64,000 nucleotides of DNA from Ampullaceana balthica (GCA_944989445.1 CALYLW010000019.1:1756648-1820647), one strand, 5' to 3'; counted from the first letter of the stretch, positions 24,561 through 34,861 are shown. Numbers and translations: made by a program. Notes: generated by a model not told the origin, from the letters alone.

Positions 24561-25514
24561 GTGGGAGAAGTTAATGGGGTTAAGGTTAAGGTTGTACGGG
24601 ACACGGGTTGCGGAATCGTGGGGGTAAGGGAGTCTCTAGTTGATAAGGAGTGTGTGACAAACGAGACAGTCACTTGTATATTGTTTGATGGGGAGAGAAA
24701 GGTTTATAGGGTAGGATATATACATGTGAAATCACCGTATTTTACGGGAATGACAAAAGCTGCCCTACTAAAGAACCCACACGTTGACCTAAATATTGGA
24801 AATATCAAGGGAGCTACCATGGGAGACGGGTATAAAGGGGTAAGGCCAATACACAGGGGCAAAGGCTACAGCCCTGGGCCCAACACTACAATAAAACAAA
24901 ACCACATTAATGCAAATTGGAATAAAGACAGCCATAGATTTACAAAAATAACTAAGGAGCATAGTTCGAAAGGGTACAAAATAGAAAACATCGGGACAGA
25001 AGTAGTAGCAGGGGCGGTAACGACGAGGGCACAGAAAAACAACCCAAAACAGTACAGTAGTACAGTGAAAAGACACCTCACGGAGTTTAATATACAGCCA
25101 GAGGATTACAAAAGATTACAAGCCGAAGACGTCACGTTAAGACGAATACACGAGCATGCGAAAAAAAGTAGTATGAAGGGGACGGAAAAGTCAGTATTTA
25201 AATACACGGGAGGACTACTCATAAGAGAGTATAATGACACACAAATCAACCCTAATATTAGTCAGGAACAATTGGTTGCACCGAAAGTATTAAGAAAAAC
25301 CATATTGGAGATAGCCCACGATAATAGTTTATCTGCACACATGGGGATAGCTCGCACCAAGGAGCGAGTGCTAAAAGAATTCTGGTGGCCGGGTATAGCC
25401 AGTGACGTACGTCATCACTGTAGAACATGTGATGCATGCCAAAAAGTAAAAAAAAAGCGCCGGAGGGATTGCCCCGTTAGGAGACATGGAACTAATAACA
25501 AAAACATGGAGTAA
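24561..25514 (+). CDS. pol: Pol part 1: retropepsin-like protease and integrase zinc-binding domain
   Basis: 317 residues, in the same frame as gag. An aspartic protease active-site-like DTG occurs at about residues 14-16 (VVRDTGCG), less canonical than usual because R precedes it. After a basic linker comes the integrase N-terminal H2C2 zinc-binding domain: HDNSLSAHMG, ERVLKEFWWPGI, then CRTCDACQK at about residues 285-300. The frame then runs off into a short nonsense tail; the integrase core resumes in another frame at 25486. The break lies close to a nine-A run at 25448-25456. The assigned start codon is the first ATG; translation more likely comes from gag readthrough. Confidence 0.85.
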   Translation: MGEVNGVKVKVVRDTGCGIVGVRESLVDKECVTNETVTCILFDGERKVYRVGYIHVKSPYFTGMTKAALLKNPHVDLNIGNIKGATMGDGYKGVRPIHRGKGYSPGPNTTIKQNHINANWNKDSHRFTKITKEHSSKGYKIENIGTEVVAGAVTTRAQKNNPKQYSSTVKRHLTEFNIQPEDYKRLQAEDVTLRRIHEHAKKSSMKGTEKSVFKYTGGLLIREYNDTQINPNISQEQLVAPKVLRKTILEIAHDNSLSAHMGIARTKERVLKEFWWPGIASDVRHHCRTCDACQKVKKKRRRDCPVRRHGTNNKNME

Positions 25515-27147
25515 GGTTGCTGTCGACCTTATCGGACCAATAATACCTACATCACGGAAAGGTTATAAGTATATTCTCACACTGGTGGACACAGCGACCA
25601 GATGGCCAGAGGCTAAACCATTAAAAAAGATTGACGCCGAGGAAATACAGGAAGCACTTTTCGGCATATTTACAACAATGGGCTTACCGGATGAAATTTT
25701 ATCAGACAACGGCACCCAATTTAGGTGTGACTTAATGGCCCAAGTTTGTAAGCTAATGGGAATCACCCAACGGTTCAGCACTCCTTTACACCCGCAGAGC
25801 AACGGAATGGTGGAAAGGTTTAATGGTACGCTCAAGACGTTACTTATCAAAGCATCATTGGAACAACCGAAAGACTGGGAAGACCACGTACAAGGGATAC
25901 TATTCGCTTATCGGGAGGGGAAGCATGAATCAACAGGGTTTTCACCATTCGAACTAATGTTCGGACGCAAAGTAAGAGGGCCCATAAATATCCTGAGAAA
26001 TATTTTCGATGGGAGTAATGAAAGGATAGAGGGACAAAAGCCACACGAATACCTCAATAAATTAAGAGATCGATTACGAGTAAGTGGCACACAGGCGAGT
26101 AAAAACTTGAAAGCAGCAAAAGAAAAACAAAAACTACTCTATGATCGTAGAGCCAGAAGACGAGAGATTCTTGTAGGAAGTCGTGTGGTTGTGATGAAAG
26201 CATCGGCGGGTAGTAAACTACAAAGATCCCGATGGCATGGACCATATAAGGTCATAGAAAAACTAGGGGATTGTAATTATGTAATCCTGGAAAAGGGAAA
26301 AAGGAAAACATATCACATAAACTTGCTAGAGGAATATCATAGTAGGGAAGAATTAAGTCAAAAGCATACTGAGACATGTACCAATCACCCTATTACAAAC
26401 AGCAGTGCGAAAAACACGGCTTACGCCGTCGTTATAGAAGATAACGAGACAGAAAATGAAAGCAGAAACATTAGTTCGTTGCCAACACAGGCGAGCGGGG
26501 TTAAGGAATCGATGAAAGATGTAAGAATTAACCCCCACCTCAAAAAGTATGAAAGAGAACAAATAGAAAGGATACTAGATAAATACGCTAACGTTATAAC
26601 TAACACACCAGGAAAATCCACTGTAGTAGCTCACTCTATTGAGTTAAACACAGAAAAACCAATCTGTCTGAGACCGTATCCTATACCCTTTTCAGCAAAG
26701 CAAGAGATAATTAAGGAAATTCGGCAAATGGAAGGGGAGGGCATTATAGAAAAGTCAACTTCACCCTACTCCTCGCCAATAGTCCTAGTTAAGAAAAAAG
26801 ACGGTTCCACACGTTTCTGCATTGATTACAGGAAACTAAACGCTATAACGATAACAGACGCAGAACCAATACCCAATCAGGAAGATTTATTTATTCAATT
26901 AGGACAAGCTAAGTATTTCTCAAAAATTGACTTAGTGAAAGGTTATTGGCAATTACCGGTAGAAATAAACTCGAGGAAATATACTGCTTTTCAAACTGAC
27001 TTGGGATTGTATCAGTTTAAATACATGCCATTTGGGCTGTGTAACGCACCAGCGACATTCGCACGAGGCATGCGTCGAGTCTTAGGTGATCAAAAAAACG
27101 TGGTCAGTTTTTTTGATGACATTTGGAAGATCCATAACAGAACATAA
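25486..27147 (+). CDS. pol: Pol part 2: integrase core and reverse transcriptase
   Basis: 553 residues. Integrase core with the catalytic triad visible as VAVDLIGP (D, about residue 14), ILSDNGTQF (D) and NGMVERFNG (E), followed by a GPY/F-type module (WHGPYKVIEKL, about residues 250-260). A linker follows, then the reverse transcriptase: KKKDGSTRFCIDYRKLN, YFSKIDLVKGYWQL, YMPFGLCNAPATF and the catalytic FFDD near the end. The frame changes just after FFDDI (about 27122-27140), and the thumb plus RNase H are read in the next frame. The initial Met is unlikely to be a true start. Confidence 0.9.
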   Translation: MELITKTWSKVAVDLIGPIIPTSRKGYKYILTLVDTATRWPEAKPLKKIDAEEIQEALFGIFTTMGLPDEILSDNGTQFRCDLMAQVCKLMGITQRFSTPLHPQSNGMVERFNGTLKTLLIKASLEQPKDWEDHVQGILFAYREGKHESTGFSPFELMFGRKVRGPINILRNIFDGSNERIEGQKPHEYLNKLRDRLRVSGTQASKNLKAAKEKQKLLYDRRARRREILVGSRVVVMKASAGSKLQRSRWHGPYKVIEKLGDCNYVILEKGKRKTYHINLLEEYHSREELSQKHTETCTNHPITNSSAKNTAYAVVIEDNETENESRNISSLPTQASGVKESMKDVRINPHLKKYEREQIERILDKYANVITNTPGKSTVVAHSIELNTEKPICLRPYPIPFSAKQEIIKEIRQMEGEGIIEKSTSPYSSPIVLVKKKDGSTRFCIDYRKLNAITITDAEPIPNQEDLFIQLGQAKYFSKIDLVKGYWQLPVEINSRKYTAFQTDLGLYQFKYMPFGLCNAPATFARGMRRVLGDQKNVVSFFDDIWKIHNRT

Positions 27148-27904
27148 TCATACATTGGATCAGGTACTAAACAGATTGAAAACTGCGGGGTTGACAGCTA
27201 GGCCAACAAAAATGGAAATCGGGTTTTCAGAAATAGAGTTTCTGGGTCATATAGTCGGAGGAGGTACACAGAGACCTAACGCCAGTATAACAAGTAAAAT
27301 ATTAAATATCAAACCTCCGAACACCAAGAAACAAGTGAGGAGCTTATTGGGGCTGATCAGTTATTATAGAAAATTTGTTCCGGATTTCGCAGATATATCG
27401 GCCAGTCTATCAGATCTAACAAAGAAAGGAAAACCAGAAAAAGTACAATGGACTAGCACATGTAGAGAAGCACTAGAAAAGATCCAAAAGGCTCTATCTA
27501 CACAACCAATCCTTATACTGCCAGAGATAAATCATGAGTTTGTAATCAGAACAGACGCGAGCGAGTCCGCTATAGGGGGATGCTTAATGCAAGAACGGGA
27601 GGGATTATTACACCCGATAGCGTACGTAAGCAGGAAACTATTATCCCGGGAGACCCGATACTCAGTAATTGAAAAGGAATGTTTGGGGGTAGTATGGACG
27701 ATTACAAAATTCTCAAGATACCTTTTTGGTAATCACTTTACTATCGAGACGGACCACAAACCATTGACGGTGTTACAGACATCCAAGAGCATTAATAACC
27801 GCGTGGCACGATGGGCGTTAACATTACAAGAATACAAATTTACTATCAGACCGATCCCAGGGGCTGATAATACATTGGCTGACGTACTTAGCAGACAGTG
27901 GTAG
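27122..27904 (+). CDS. pol: Pol part 3: end of reverse transcriptase and RNase H
   Basis: Open in this frame from 27086 to the TAG at 27904; the meaningful part begins after the FFDD box. Thumb/connection motifs: FLGHIVGGG and VRSLLGLISYYRKFVPDF. RNase H: FVIRTDASESAIGGCL (first catalytic D), HPIAYVSRKLL, YSVIEKECLGVVW (E) and IETDHKPL (D), closing with ADVLSRQ. No integrase follows, which confirms the unusual domain order. No env-like ORF follows. Confidence 0.9.
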   Translation, partial: FGRSITEHNHTLDQVLNRLKTAGLTARPTKMEIGFSEIEFLGHIVGGGTQRPNASITSKILNIKPPNTKKQVRSLLGLISYYRKFVPDFADISASLSDLTKKGKPEKVQWTSTCREALEKIQKALSTQPILILPEINHEFVIRTDASESAIGGCLMQEREGLLHPIAYVSRKLLSRETRYSVIEKECLGVVWTITKFSRYLFGNHFTIETDHKPLTVLQTSKSINNRVARWALTLQEYKFTIRPIPGADNTLADVLSRQW

Positions 27905-29424
27905 TGGGACAGACAAAAGACTGATAGAAAATCACGGTCCCACTAATCCCACTAAGACTACCAGTATACTGACAGATTTTGTAGGGTTGAGTACAAGAAT
28001 GAGCAAAATAGCTAATAATTAAGCCTGGGACAATGACAAATGATTGTAGTTTCCAAATTTTAGGGTACGCTCTTGGTAATGCTAATAAGAGGCGTTTCTT
28101 GTTTAGAATGGGAAAGATACGAAATGTTCCACCATCAAAACAATGACTATGATTTTTGATGCATACATGGAATTTGTCTGAGTATTACGGTATAGGAGGG
28201 CGCCGTAAATAACACGGAATTGGTATTGTGTCTTCTATGAATAATGATAATATTGTTGGGATTGAAGTTTGGGTCTGAGTGACCTTGTACCAGTATCATT
28301 GTGAAATGAAATAAAGTGGTTCGTATGTTCATGACAAATGTGTTGATCATATAAGAAATTGTGTGCACTGGAGACCTCAGTCCAAATTTTATGATAAGAG
28401 ATGTTGTTATGATGATAATGTTTTGATTAGGATGATGAGGCTGCTATTTGTTGATAACTATGAGGAGTTATGATAATGTATTTTTGTATTTACTTGGGGG
28501 GTCTGAGCGACCAATTCCCAGTATTACTATTATATGAATTGATAAGACAATTCTTAGGTGCACGACACATTTTGATTATGTAAGCACAACATGTTTGGAG
28601 CCCTCAGGCATTTGGTATAACATTGATAATATGTATTTATTATATGTTATGATGATGAAATTTTTGATTCATGAAAATTCTGCCGATGACTATGTTATGA
28701 TTATGAATATGATAATTTGTAACATACATAACATGTCCCATAAAGATACAGATGCAAGTATTAATGAAAAGGGACAGAAAATTGGGTGGATAGTGATTGT
28801 TGTGACACATGATTAGCAATTAAACCATTGAAGCATGCCATTCATTGTTTGTGAGACATGTTGAGCAATTAAGTCACTGAACCATGACTTTCTTCGCTTG
28901 TAAAACATGGGGATCATCTAAATCATTGAACCATGAGATTCTTTGCTTGTGAAACATGGGTGTCATTTAAGTCATTTAACCATACCAAGATGATTTTTTT
29001 GTATATGAAGAATATTAATACTTCAAATGTGACAAATTTTTTCTTTTGTATATTGATGTATATATATCGTTAACATTTTGAGTAGTAATAACCTTTGCTA
29101 CCCTCGAAAGCGAGGTAGTATAGGACTAGACTCGTACGCAGGTACGAAAACCGGGTAGTTCCACAATGTAAATAAAACGATTCCTTATTATGTATTTGGG
29201 AATATACACCACTATTGTGAACTAATATTTTTGGAAGCTAGCATATTACTGGTGAAAATTCTGTATATAGTGAACATTGAAATTGTTAAATATTGTTAAA
29301 ATAACTATATATTATTGAAATGCCTGTGTGTGTAAGTATGGGATATATTATTAGTAGATCATGACACACCAAAACCTCAAGACCTTATGTTTATAAACTC
29401 GCGACATTCTTGCTAAGGTCGCTC
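27905..29424 (+). other. 3' non-coding region of the LTR retrotransposon
   Basis: 1.5 kb without a plausible gene. It contains degenerate direct repeats: blocks with GGGTCTGAG(T/C)GACC and CAGTAT near 28271 and 28500, and about four copies of a 55-60-bp unit with TTTAACCAT / GAACCATGA and GTGAAACATG between 28815 and 28985. A short purine-rich tract at 29425-29437 follows. Confidence 0.65.
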
Positions 29425-29437
29425 GTGAGGAGGGGGG
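29425..29437 (+). promoter_or_regulatory. Polypurine tract
   Basis: GAGGAGGGGGG directly upstream of the 3' LTR TG, the expected primer for plus-strand DNA synthesis. Confidence 0.85.
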
Positions 29438-29944
29438 TGTTACGGTCAGATGTTGTGGTGTGGGGATAACTACGCATAAATGGGGCTGTGAACACTTGTC
29501 CTCGTGGAACGGGGGCAAGCGAACTCAAGGTACGTGCAAAGTTGTAATGAATTGACAGGACCACGGTCAAAGGGAGACATGTGATTGACCCAGGGTCCAG
29601 TCACAAACCGGTCGGACAAGACGGGGGTATAATAGGGGTCACATTGTGTGTCGAAAGGAGAGTGTTAAGTTGCCAAGTAGCAGACAGGTGAAAGACGTAC
29701 GATAGAGTGTGGAGTTTGTGAACGTAGTCCAATCCGGTCAAGCTGGGCCGAGGACTCTGGATGGTATGACCATCAACTGTAAACTGCCAATTGTACTGTA
29801 CCATAAATATGTTCAAAGCTTCTGGATGTCATTAAACTTATGTTGAAGAAAACAACCCAGCGTTGCTAAGTCTTTTACCCGTCAACGTGGTAAATATCTG
29901 TGGCTAAGGGGGAACCTCAACCCCTAGACAACGACTCCGCCACA
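29438..29944 (+). repeat. 3' LTR
   Basis: 507 bp, no differences from the 5' LTR found on visual comparison. Followed by the GGCCC target duplication. Confidence 0.95.
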
Positions 29945-30189
29945 GGCCCCATGGGACAATAGGCCCCACTTACTGGAGTCATTGACTAAAATGATTTATG
30001 CTATTTTTTAAAGAAAGAGAGGGATTAAGTTCTACATGGTGGAAAGAATCTATATAATCAGGGAATAATTTACAACCGTGCTTGCGTTTCTAACCTATGG
30101 CTATGGCATTGATTATAACTTTGCATCTTTGTATGAGTGATTTTTTCCTGCAATTTCCTGTTCCATTCAAACGTGACTTAAAACTTTTG

Positions 30190-30455
30190 TTCAGTCGGTT
30201 CATCTTTGTTTTTATTTATTTTTATTTTTTGTGTGTCCCATAACCCTGTGGTCGTAGGGGGTTCTAATGTTTCCATTAGAACTTTCTCCAGGCTTGGTAG
30301 ATCTCAGCGGCTCCCATCTCCTCTCCAGGTCAGCGGAGGACTTTTTAGCAATAGTCATTCATCAACATTTTTATTGTGGCTTTAACGTGGGCTAGATCCC
30401 ACGCACCTCAGCTTGTGAGGCGAGCGCACTATTGACTCTGCTATCTAGCCAAAAG
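30190..30455 (-). mobile_element. Second tRNA-derived SINE-like sequence
   Basis: On the minus strand a tRNA-like head reads TAGCAGAGTCAATAGTGCGC (A-box region) and GGGATCTAGCCC (degenerate B box), followed by a 200-bp body. It is distinct from the 12318 family. No matching copy was seen elsewhere in the window. Confidence 0.5.
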
Positions 30456-30781
30456 CATATTTTATTACGAAAGCATATTTTTTTAGCTGAGATTTTCAAA
30501 TTTCCCTCTAGTTAAAAGTAATCTTTACTAGGCCTGTCAAAGGGTACGCGGGTACCCGTTGCAGAGCAATTTCTAGTGTATTAAAATTCCGCCAGGGTAC
30601 CTGTGAAAATGTTACTGCAATGTCTATACCAACGGTGGTCGAACTGTGGCTCTTCTGTGTTCACATTTTGGCTCGCCAATAATTTATCAAATTAAAACTT
30701 TTCGTTTGAAATATATACATGTACTGTGAAATACGTTTAACATGAAAATGCTTAAAAAGAAATAACTGTCAAATGGAAATA

Positions 30782-32296
30782 CAGTCGACCCCACTTACCT
30801 CAAGCTCGGTTAGCTCGACCACCCCACTAACTCGACGTTTTTTATTGGAACCGCCAAGTTCTCTCTTTGTCTTATCATTTTCTCATCGGCTAATTTGATT
30901 TTTCTAAGTCGCCGAAACCTAATATCTCGAGCACAAAAGAAAGCCAAATTTTCAAATTAACGTTGGTTAGCTCGATCCTTGTCAGTTTGCCTAGCAATGC
31001 ATTTTTAGCTCAAAACAGTGTTGACATCTCGCTTTCTTCGAGACTTCCGGCTATTGTGTGATTCTACGAGATTTCAATAAAAATTACCGGATGTTATTAT
31101 CTTCTTTCACTTTCAATCCATGTGTGAATTAGATGTATTCACCCGAGGTGCCCATAAATCGGCGTTAGCGGTCTTTAATCCGTCATTATTTCGCAGTGAA
31201 TGTTATATTATTATTAAACTTAATTCATTTTCTGATGCATTAATCATTTTATTTTTTAAGATAAACGAATATCTTTAGAAATGAAAATAAAGGTTTGTAT
31301 CGAGAAACGACGGTGGTTTTTATATAATTAAATAAAAAATTATTATTCTTTTAAAAGTTTGTTGTTGCTTTGTTACCAGTAAGATACGTGACTGTGACAC
31401 TAACACGCGCGTGACGATGAAATCAAATCATTTTCTTAATATTCAAAGTACATGTATATAATATTATTAATATACACGTCATCACTTTTGTAGGTCGAAT
31501 TTTGATAAGGAATGATTTTTTTTTAAAATTCGCTTAGACTTGGTTGCCGGCCGAGGTCTAACACACAGCCCACAGCGTGCTGTGATCAACGGTCAAGGCT
31601 GCAATAGTTTTATTTATATTACAAGTTTGATTGACTGAGGAAATTCGAGAGCGTTCTGATAGTAACAGATATCCTGCACGTCAAAAGCATTAAACTTAAA
31701 ATTACCATATTGATTTGTTTTTTAAATTTGCTGATTCAACGGCAAACGCGAGCGGCTGTGACATGCCATGCCACACATGGAAGGGACGAGGCGAGGCGAA
31801 AAATTTGACCTTTTAGCGCATGCGCAGACAATTATAAACTGGTAACTTTTTTAAAAATTATTAAATGGAATCAAAACATGACAGAGACGTAATCAAAGTC
31901 CTTTACTTCGGCATAAATATATATATATATATATAAATTTCCGATTAGTCATAACTTTTCCCGACTTTCAAGGCCCAGAATTTCTTTTTAAGAATTCCCG
32001 ACTTTTTCCCGTTTTCCTGAGTGGGAACCATGGTTATATTTAAATTTTAAACGGTCCTTAAAAACGAACGGTCATTACAACCTTAGGAAAGAGTGAAGAA
32101 ATATTAGGGTTCCGATACGATTCCGATTAATCGTCCCATCCCTAATTAACGCTAACTAATTAATCATGTACATAAAGAAATTTCAAGCACATGTTAATAT
32201 TTTGCCGCCATATTGGTTTTCGTTTTAACTCGATCATCGGTTATCTCGACGCCATTTTTCATACCCCAACGCCGTCAACTTAACCGGTTTCGACTG
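30782..32296. mobile_element. pogo/Tigger-like non-autonomous element
   Basis: 1,515 bp flanked by TA, with terminal repeats CAGTCGACCCC... and ...GGTTTCGACTG and subterminal GGTTAGCTCGA / TCATCGGTTATCTCGA motifs typical of pogo-type ends. No transposase is visible. The segment 31020-31310 is also found, reversed, inside the TTAA-flanked element at 50936-51428. Confidence 0.65.
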
Positions 32297-32409
32297 TAAA
32301 ACAAGATCCCGAGAAACTACAATGTATTTTGATTAGGGCTTTTAACGATTAATTTAAATTTAATAGTTAACTTTTGAAGAATTTACGATTAATTAATTGT
32401 TAATTTCGA

Positions 32410-32650
32410 TTATAGCCAAAAATTGAAATTTATGATGTCATAAGTAACATTTATTAAAATACTTGTCGAAAATCGAAATAACACTGGAATGTCTTCTTTA
32501 TAACGTTCGTTTAACCAACAACGCAAACAGACAAGTGTATTGACATTATTTGGTTCAAGTGATGAGCGGGTCTTATTGACAGTATAACGAGCCAAGCTGA
32601 ACAATCGTTCACATAGCTTTAGATTGTCTCAGCTGAAGTTTCCAATACTT
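32410..32650 (-). pseudogene. hAT transposase C-terminal relic
   Basis: The minus strand reads CERLFSLARYTVNKTRSS followed by LVCLRCWLNE, which resembles the hAT C-terminal dimerisation region (CERLFS-type motif). Only this end is present, directly outside the hAT-like element at 32680; the upstream transposase is missing. Confidence 0.65.
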
Positions 32651-32679
32651 TAGTGGATGTTTGGTTTGCAGGTGATATG

Positions 32680-34634
32680 TAGGGTTGCCAGACGGCTGTC
32701 TCAAAAATACCGGACACTAGTGTCGACTGTCGATGGCCCAAAAAGCCAAAATGGAAACATTAATAATTTGCGGTTTTGGGATCATTGAATAGGTTTAGTG
32801 AAATGTGTGAATTCAAAAAGTGCTATAGTCTGTAAATATCATTAATATTATTATTCATATGATCAAATCAAGACAAAAATGATGCGTTGCAACATTCGTA
32901 TATTGAATATAGAATAAGATAGGAATCTCATTAAACATCCTTGCTTTATTATATTTTCAAAATATGGCATAATTATTAATGCAATAATATAATAAAATAA
33001 TAATATTGTTTTTCTTCTGTCTGGTAATATTTCTGCTTATGCCATGTTTTCTGGAGAAAATTACAGTATTGCAAATATCAAAATATAGCAAGATTGTTGG
33101 CTTCCTTATGTCTCGTAAGACGACGGAATTTTCTGTGCTCCTGTGGAATTTCCGCGCATGGCTTTGCAGCCTTTGCTGCATTTCTGACACTGAAAGGTTG
33201 TATTTGTGGTTGGCTGATTTGCTCTCCTTTTCCTCTTAAGGCGATTTACGTCTGCGACCTGTTGCAGGTTTCTTTCTCCTGCTTCTAGCCCGGCAGTCAA
33301 CGCCTGTCTCCATCTGTACTGTCCACAGCGAGTTCCTCCGAACTATTTATGTCAATGCCAATAGCTTTGAGGTCTCTCTTGCAGACATCTTTGTAACGGA
33401 GGTGAGGCCGGCCTGTAGTCCTCTTTCCTTTGGCTTGCTCAGAATAGAGGATGTCCTTTGGGATTCTGCCATCCTTCAATCTGCGCACATGTCCCAACCA
33501 TCTAAGCCGACGCTGGCAGAGAACAGTTGTCATGCTTTGTATTTTTGCCTGTTGTAGCACCTCATTGTTGGTGACATGGTCCTGCCAGGCGATTCCCAGG
33601 ATGCGCGGAGACAGCGCATGTGGAAAGCTCCATTCTTGTCTGGAGTATAGGGTCCAGGATTCACTGGCATAAAGGAGGGTGCTTAGCACACATGCACGTA
33701 CACAGTAATTTTGGTTCTGATGGTCAGCTTTTTGTTGTTCCAGACTCTTTTTGAGAACCTGACCAGAGTTGTGGAGGCCTTGCCGATCCTTATGTCTAGG
33801 TCGGAATCAATGGACAGGTTGTTGTTGATATTGGAGCCAAGGTATGTAAAGTGTTCCACGGCCTCAAGTTGGCAACCATTGATGGTCATGTTGGGTGGAT
33901 CAGCTTCCTGGGCCATCACGTTAGTCTTTTTGAGGCTGATGGTTAGGCCGAAGTCGCTGGCGGCCTTGGCAAATCGGTCCATTAGGCTTTGCAAATCTGC
34001 GACTCTAATAGCAAGATTATGTCACTAAAAATAATTTTTTGTTCATGTTAAGGGTTTTTAAACATCTCCCAACTATTATTTAAGTTCGAACTTTCTATTA
34101 TTGTCTTTTTGAAGACTTTGACTAAGTACAATACTGTCACTACATTGCACAATAATCATCAGCATTTTGAAATAATAAAACGCTAATTGACTTTATATTT
34201 ATCACAAGACTCGGCTGCTTTCAATAATTTCTTGTTCTTAGAAATTTCCTCCTTAAATTCTGTGCAGGTATACGGTATATTAAAAAACACACACACTTCT
34301 CACAGATTCAACGTACATCCGATTACGTTCATCAGTCTGTGAGGCGTTTAAAATTGTTTTGTAATGCCAGAATGGATTAACGTTTAATTCTTTACGTGCT
34401 TCATTTATTTAATAAAAGACAATTGGTGTGTTTTTTTATTACAATTCAAATTGCAAATTTCGATGCGTAATTAGGTCAAACGGTCGATTATATAATCAAA
34501 AGATTTTAAGATTGCTTAAAAAAGCCTACTAGTGTATTGAATTAAAGAACATTGAAAATACCGGACACATGCACGTCCGGTATTGCTTCAATTTTTTAAC
34601 TGGACAAATAACGATAATACATCTGGCAACCCTA
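32680..34634. mobile_element. hAT-like element containing a LINE fragment
   Basis: 1,955 bp with termini TAGGGTTGCCAGA / TCTGGCAACCCTA and a perfect 8-bp duplication GTGATATG (32672-32679, 34635-34642). Subterminal ACCGGACAC / CCGGTATT motifs are also inverted. The centre is occupied by a reverse-oriented LINE fragment. Confidence 0.85.
33100..34020 (-). pseudogene. LINE ORF2 C-terminal fragment
   Basis: Three consecutive minus-strand segments read as the end of a non-LTR reverse transcriptase: FGLTISLKKTNVMAQ and FTYLGSNINNN (33683-33994); LLYASESWTLY, RRLRWLGHVRRL and KGKRTTGRPHLRYKD (33297-33689); and a C-terminal knuckle-like CQKCSKGCKA (33106-33300). Frame changes occur between segments near 33686 and 33298, so it is 5'-truncated and dead. 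The motif set is that of the metazoan LINEs with an RLRWLGHV box. Confidence 0.85.
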
Positions 34635-34668
34635 GTGATATGTAAGCAAAGTGTTAGAACCATGGAAG

Positions 34669-34853
34669 CAATTTTCCCTTTAAGCAGCGCGGCTGCGCAG
34701 ATATTTGATCAACGCCACACAGGAGTTTAGAATCAGCGCACAGCAAATTTAGTAAAATATTGCACAAAAAATGGACGTTGTGCAACTTTGCACACAAGTT
34801 TTTTTTTATCTTTGCACACGGCCCAACGAAGCTTAGAATTAGAGGAAACATTG
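34669..34853. mobile_element. hAT-like MITE (CAATGTTCCC family), copy 3
   Basis: Ends CAATTTTCCC / GGAAACATTG with flanks CATGGAAG and CATGGTAG (7 of 8). The body shares TTGCACAC and GCGCAGATAT-type motifs with copies 1 and 2. Confidence 0.8.
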
Positions 34854-34861
34854 CATGGTAG

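Larger units (their letters stand above)
22278..29944 (+). mobile_element. Gmr1-like Ty3/gypsy LTR retrotransposon, full length
   Basis: 7,667-bp element: 5' LTR 22278-22784, leader, gag, pol with the order protease - integrase - reverse transcriptase - RNase H, a 1.5-kb 3' untranslated region, polypurine tract 29425-29437 and 3' LTR 29438-29944. A 5-bp target duplication GGCCC flanks it (22273-22277, 29945-29949). Reverse transcriptase motifs are Ty3/gypsy-type, yet integrase precedes reverse transcriptase as in Ty1/copia; this arrangement is known from the Gmr1 group. The two LTRs appear identical throughout, so insertion is recent. Pol is currently broken by two frame changes and gag is separated from pol by one in-frame stop. 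It lies between MED20 and CCNH. Confidence 0.93.

Noticed and set aside
28595..28816. 73-codon ORF after RNase H as a possible env or accessory gene
   Set aside because: Short, Met/Ile/Asn-rich from AT-rich sequence, with no signal peptide or membrane segment.
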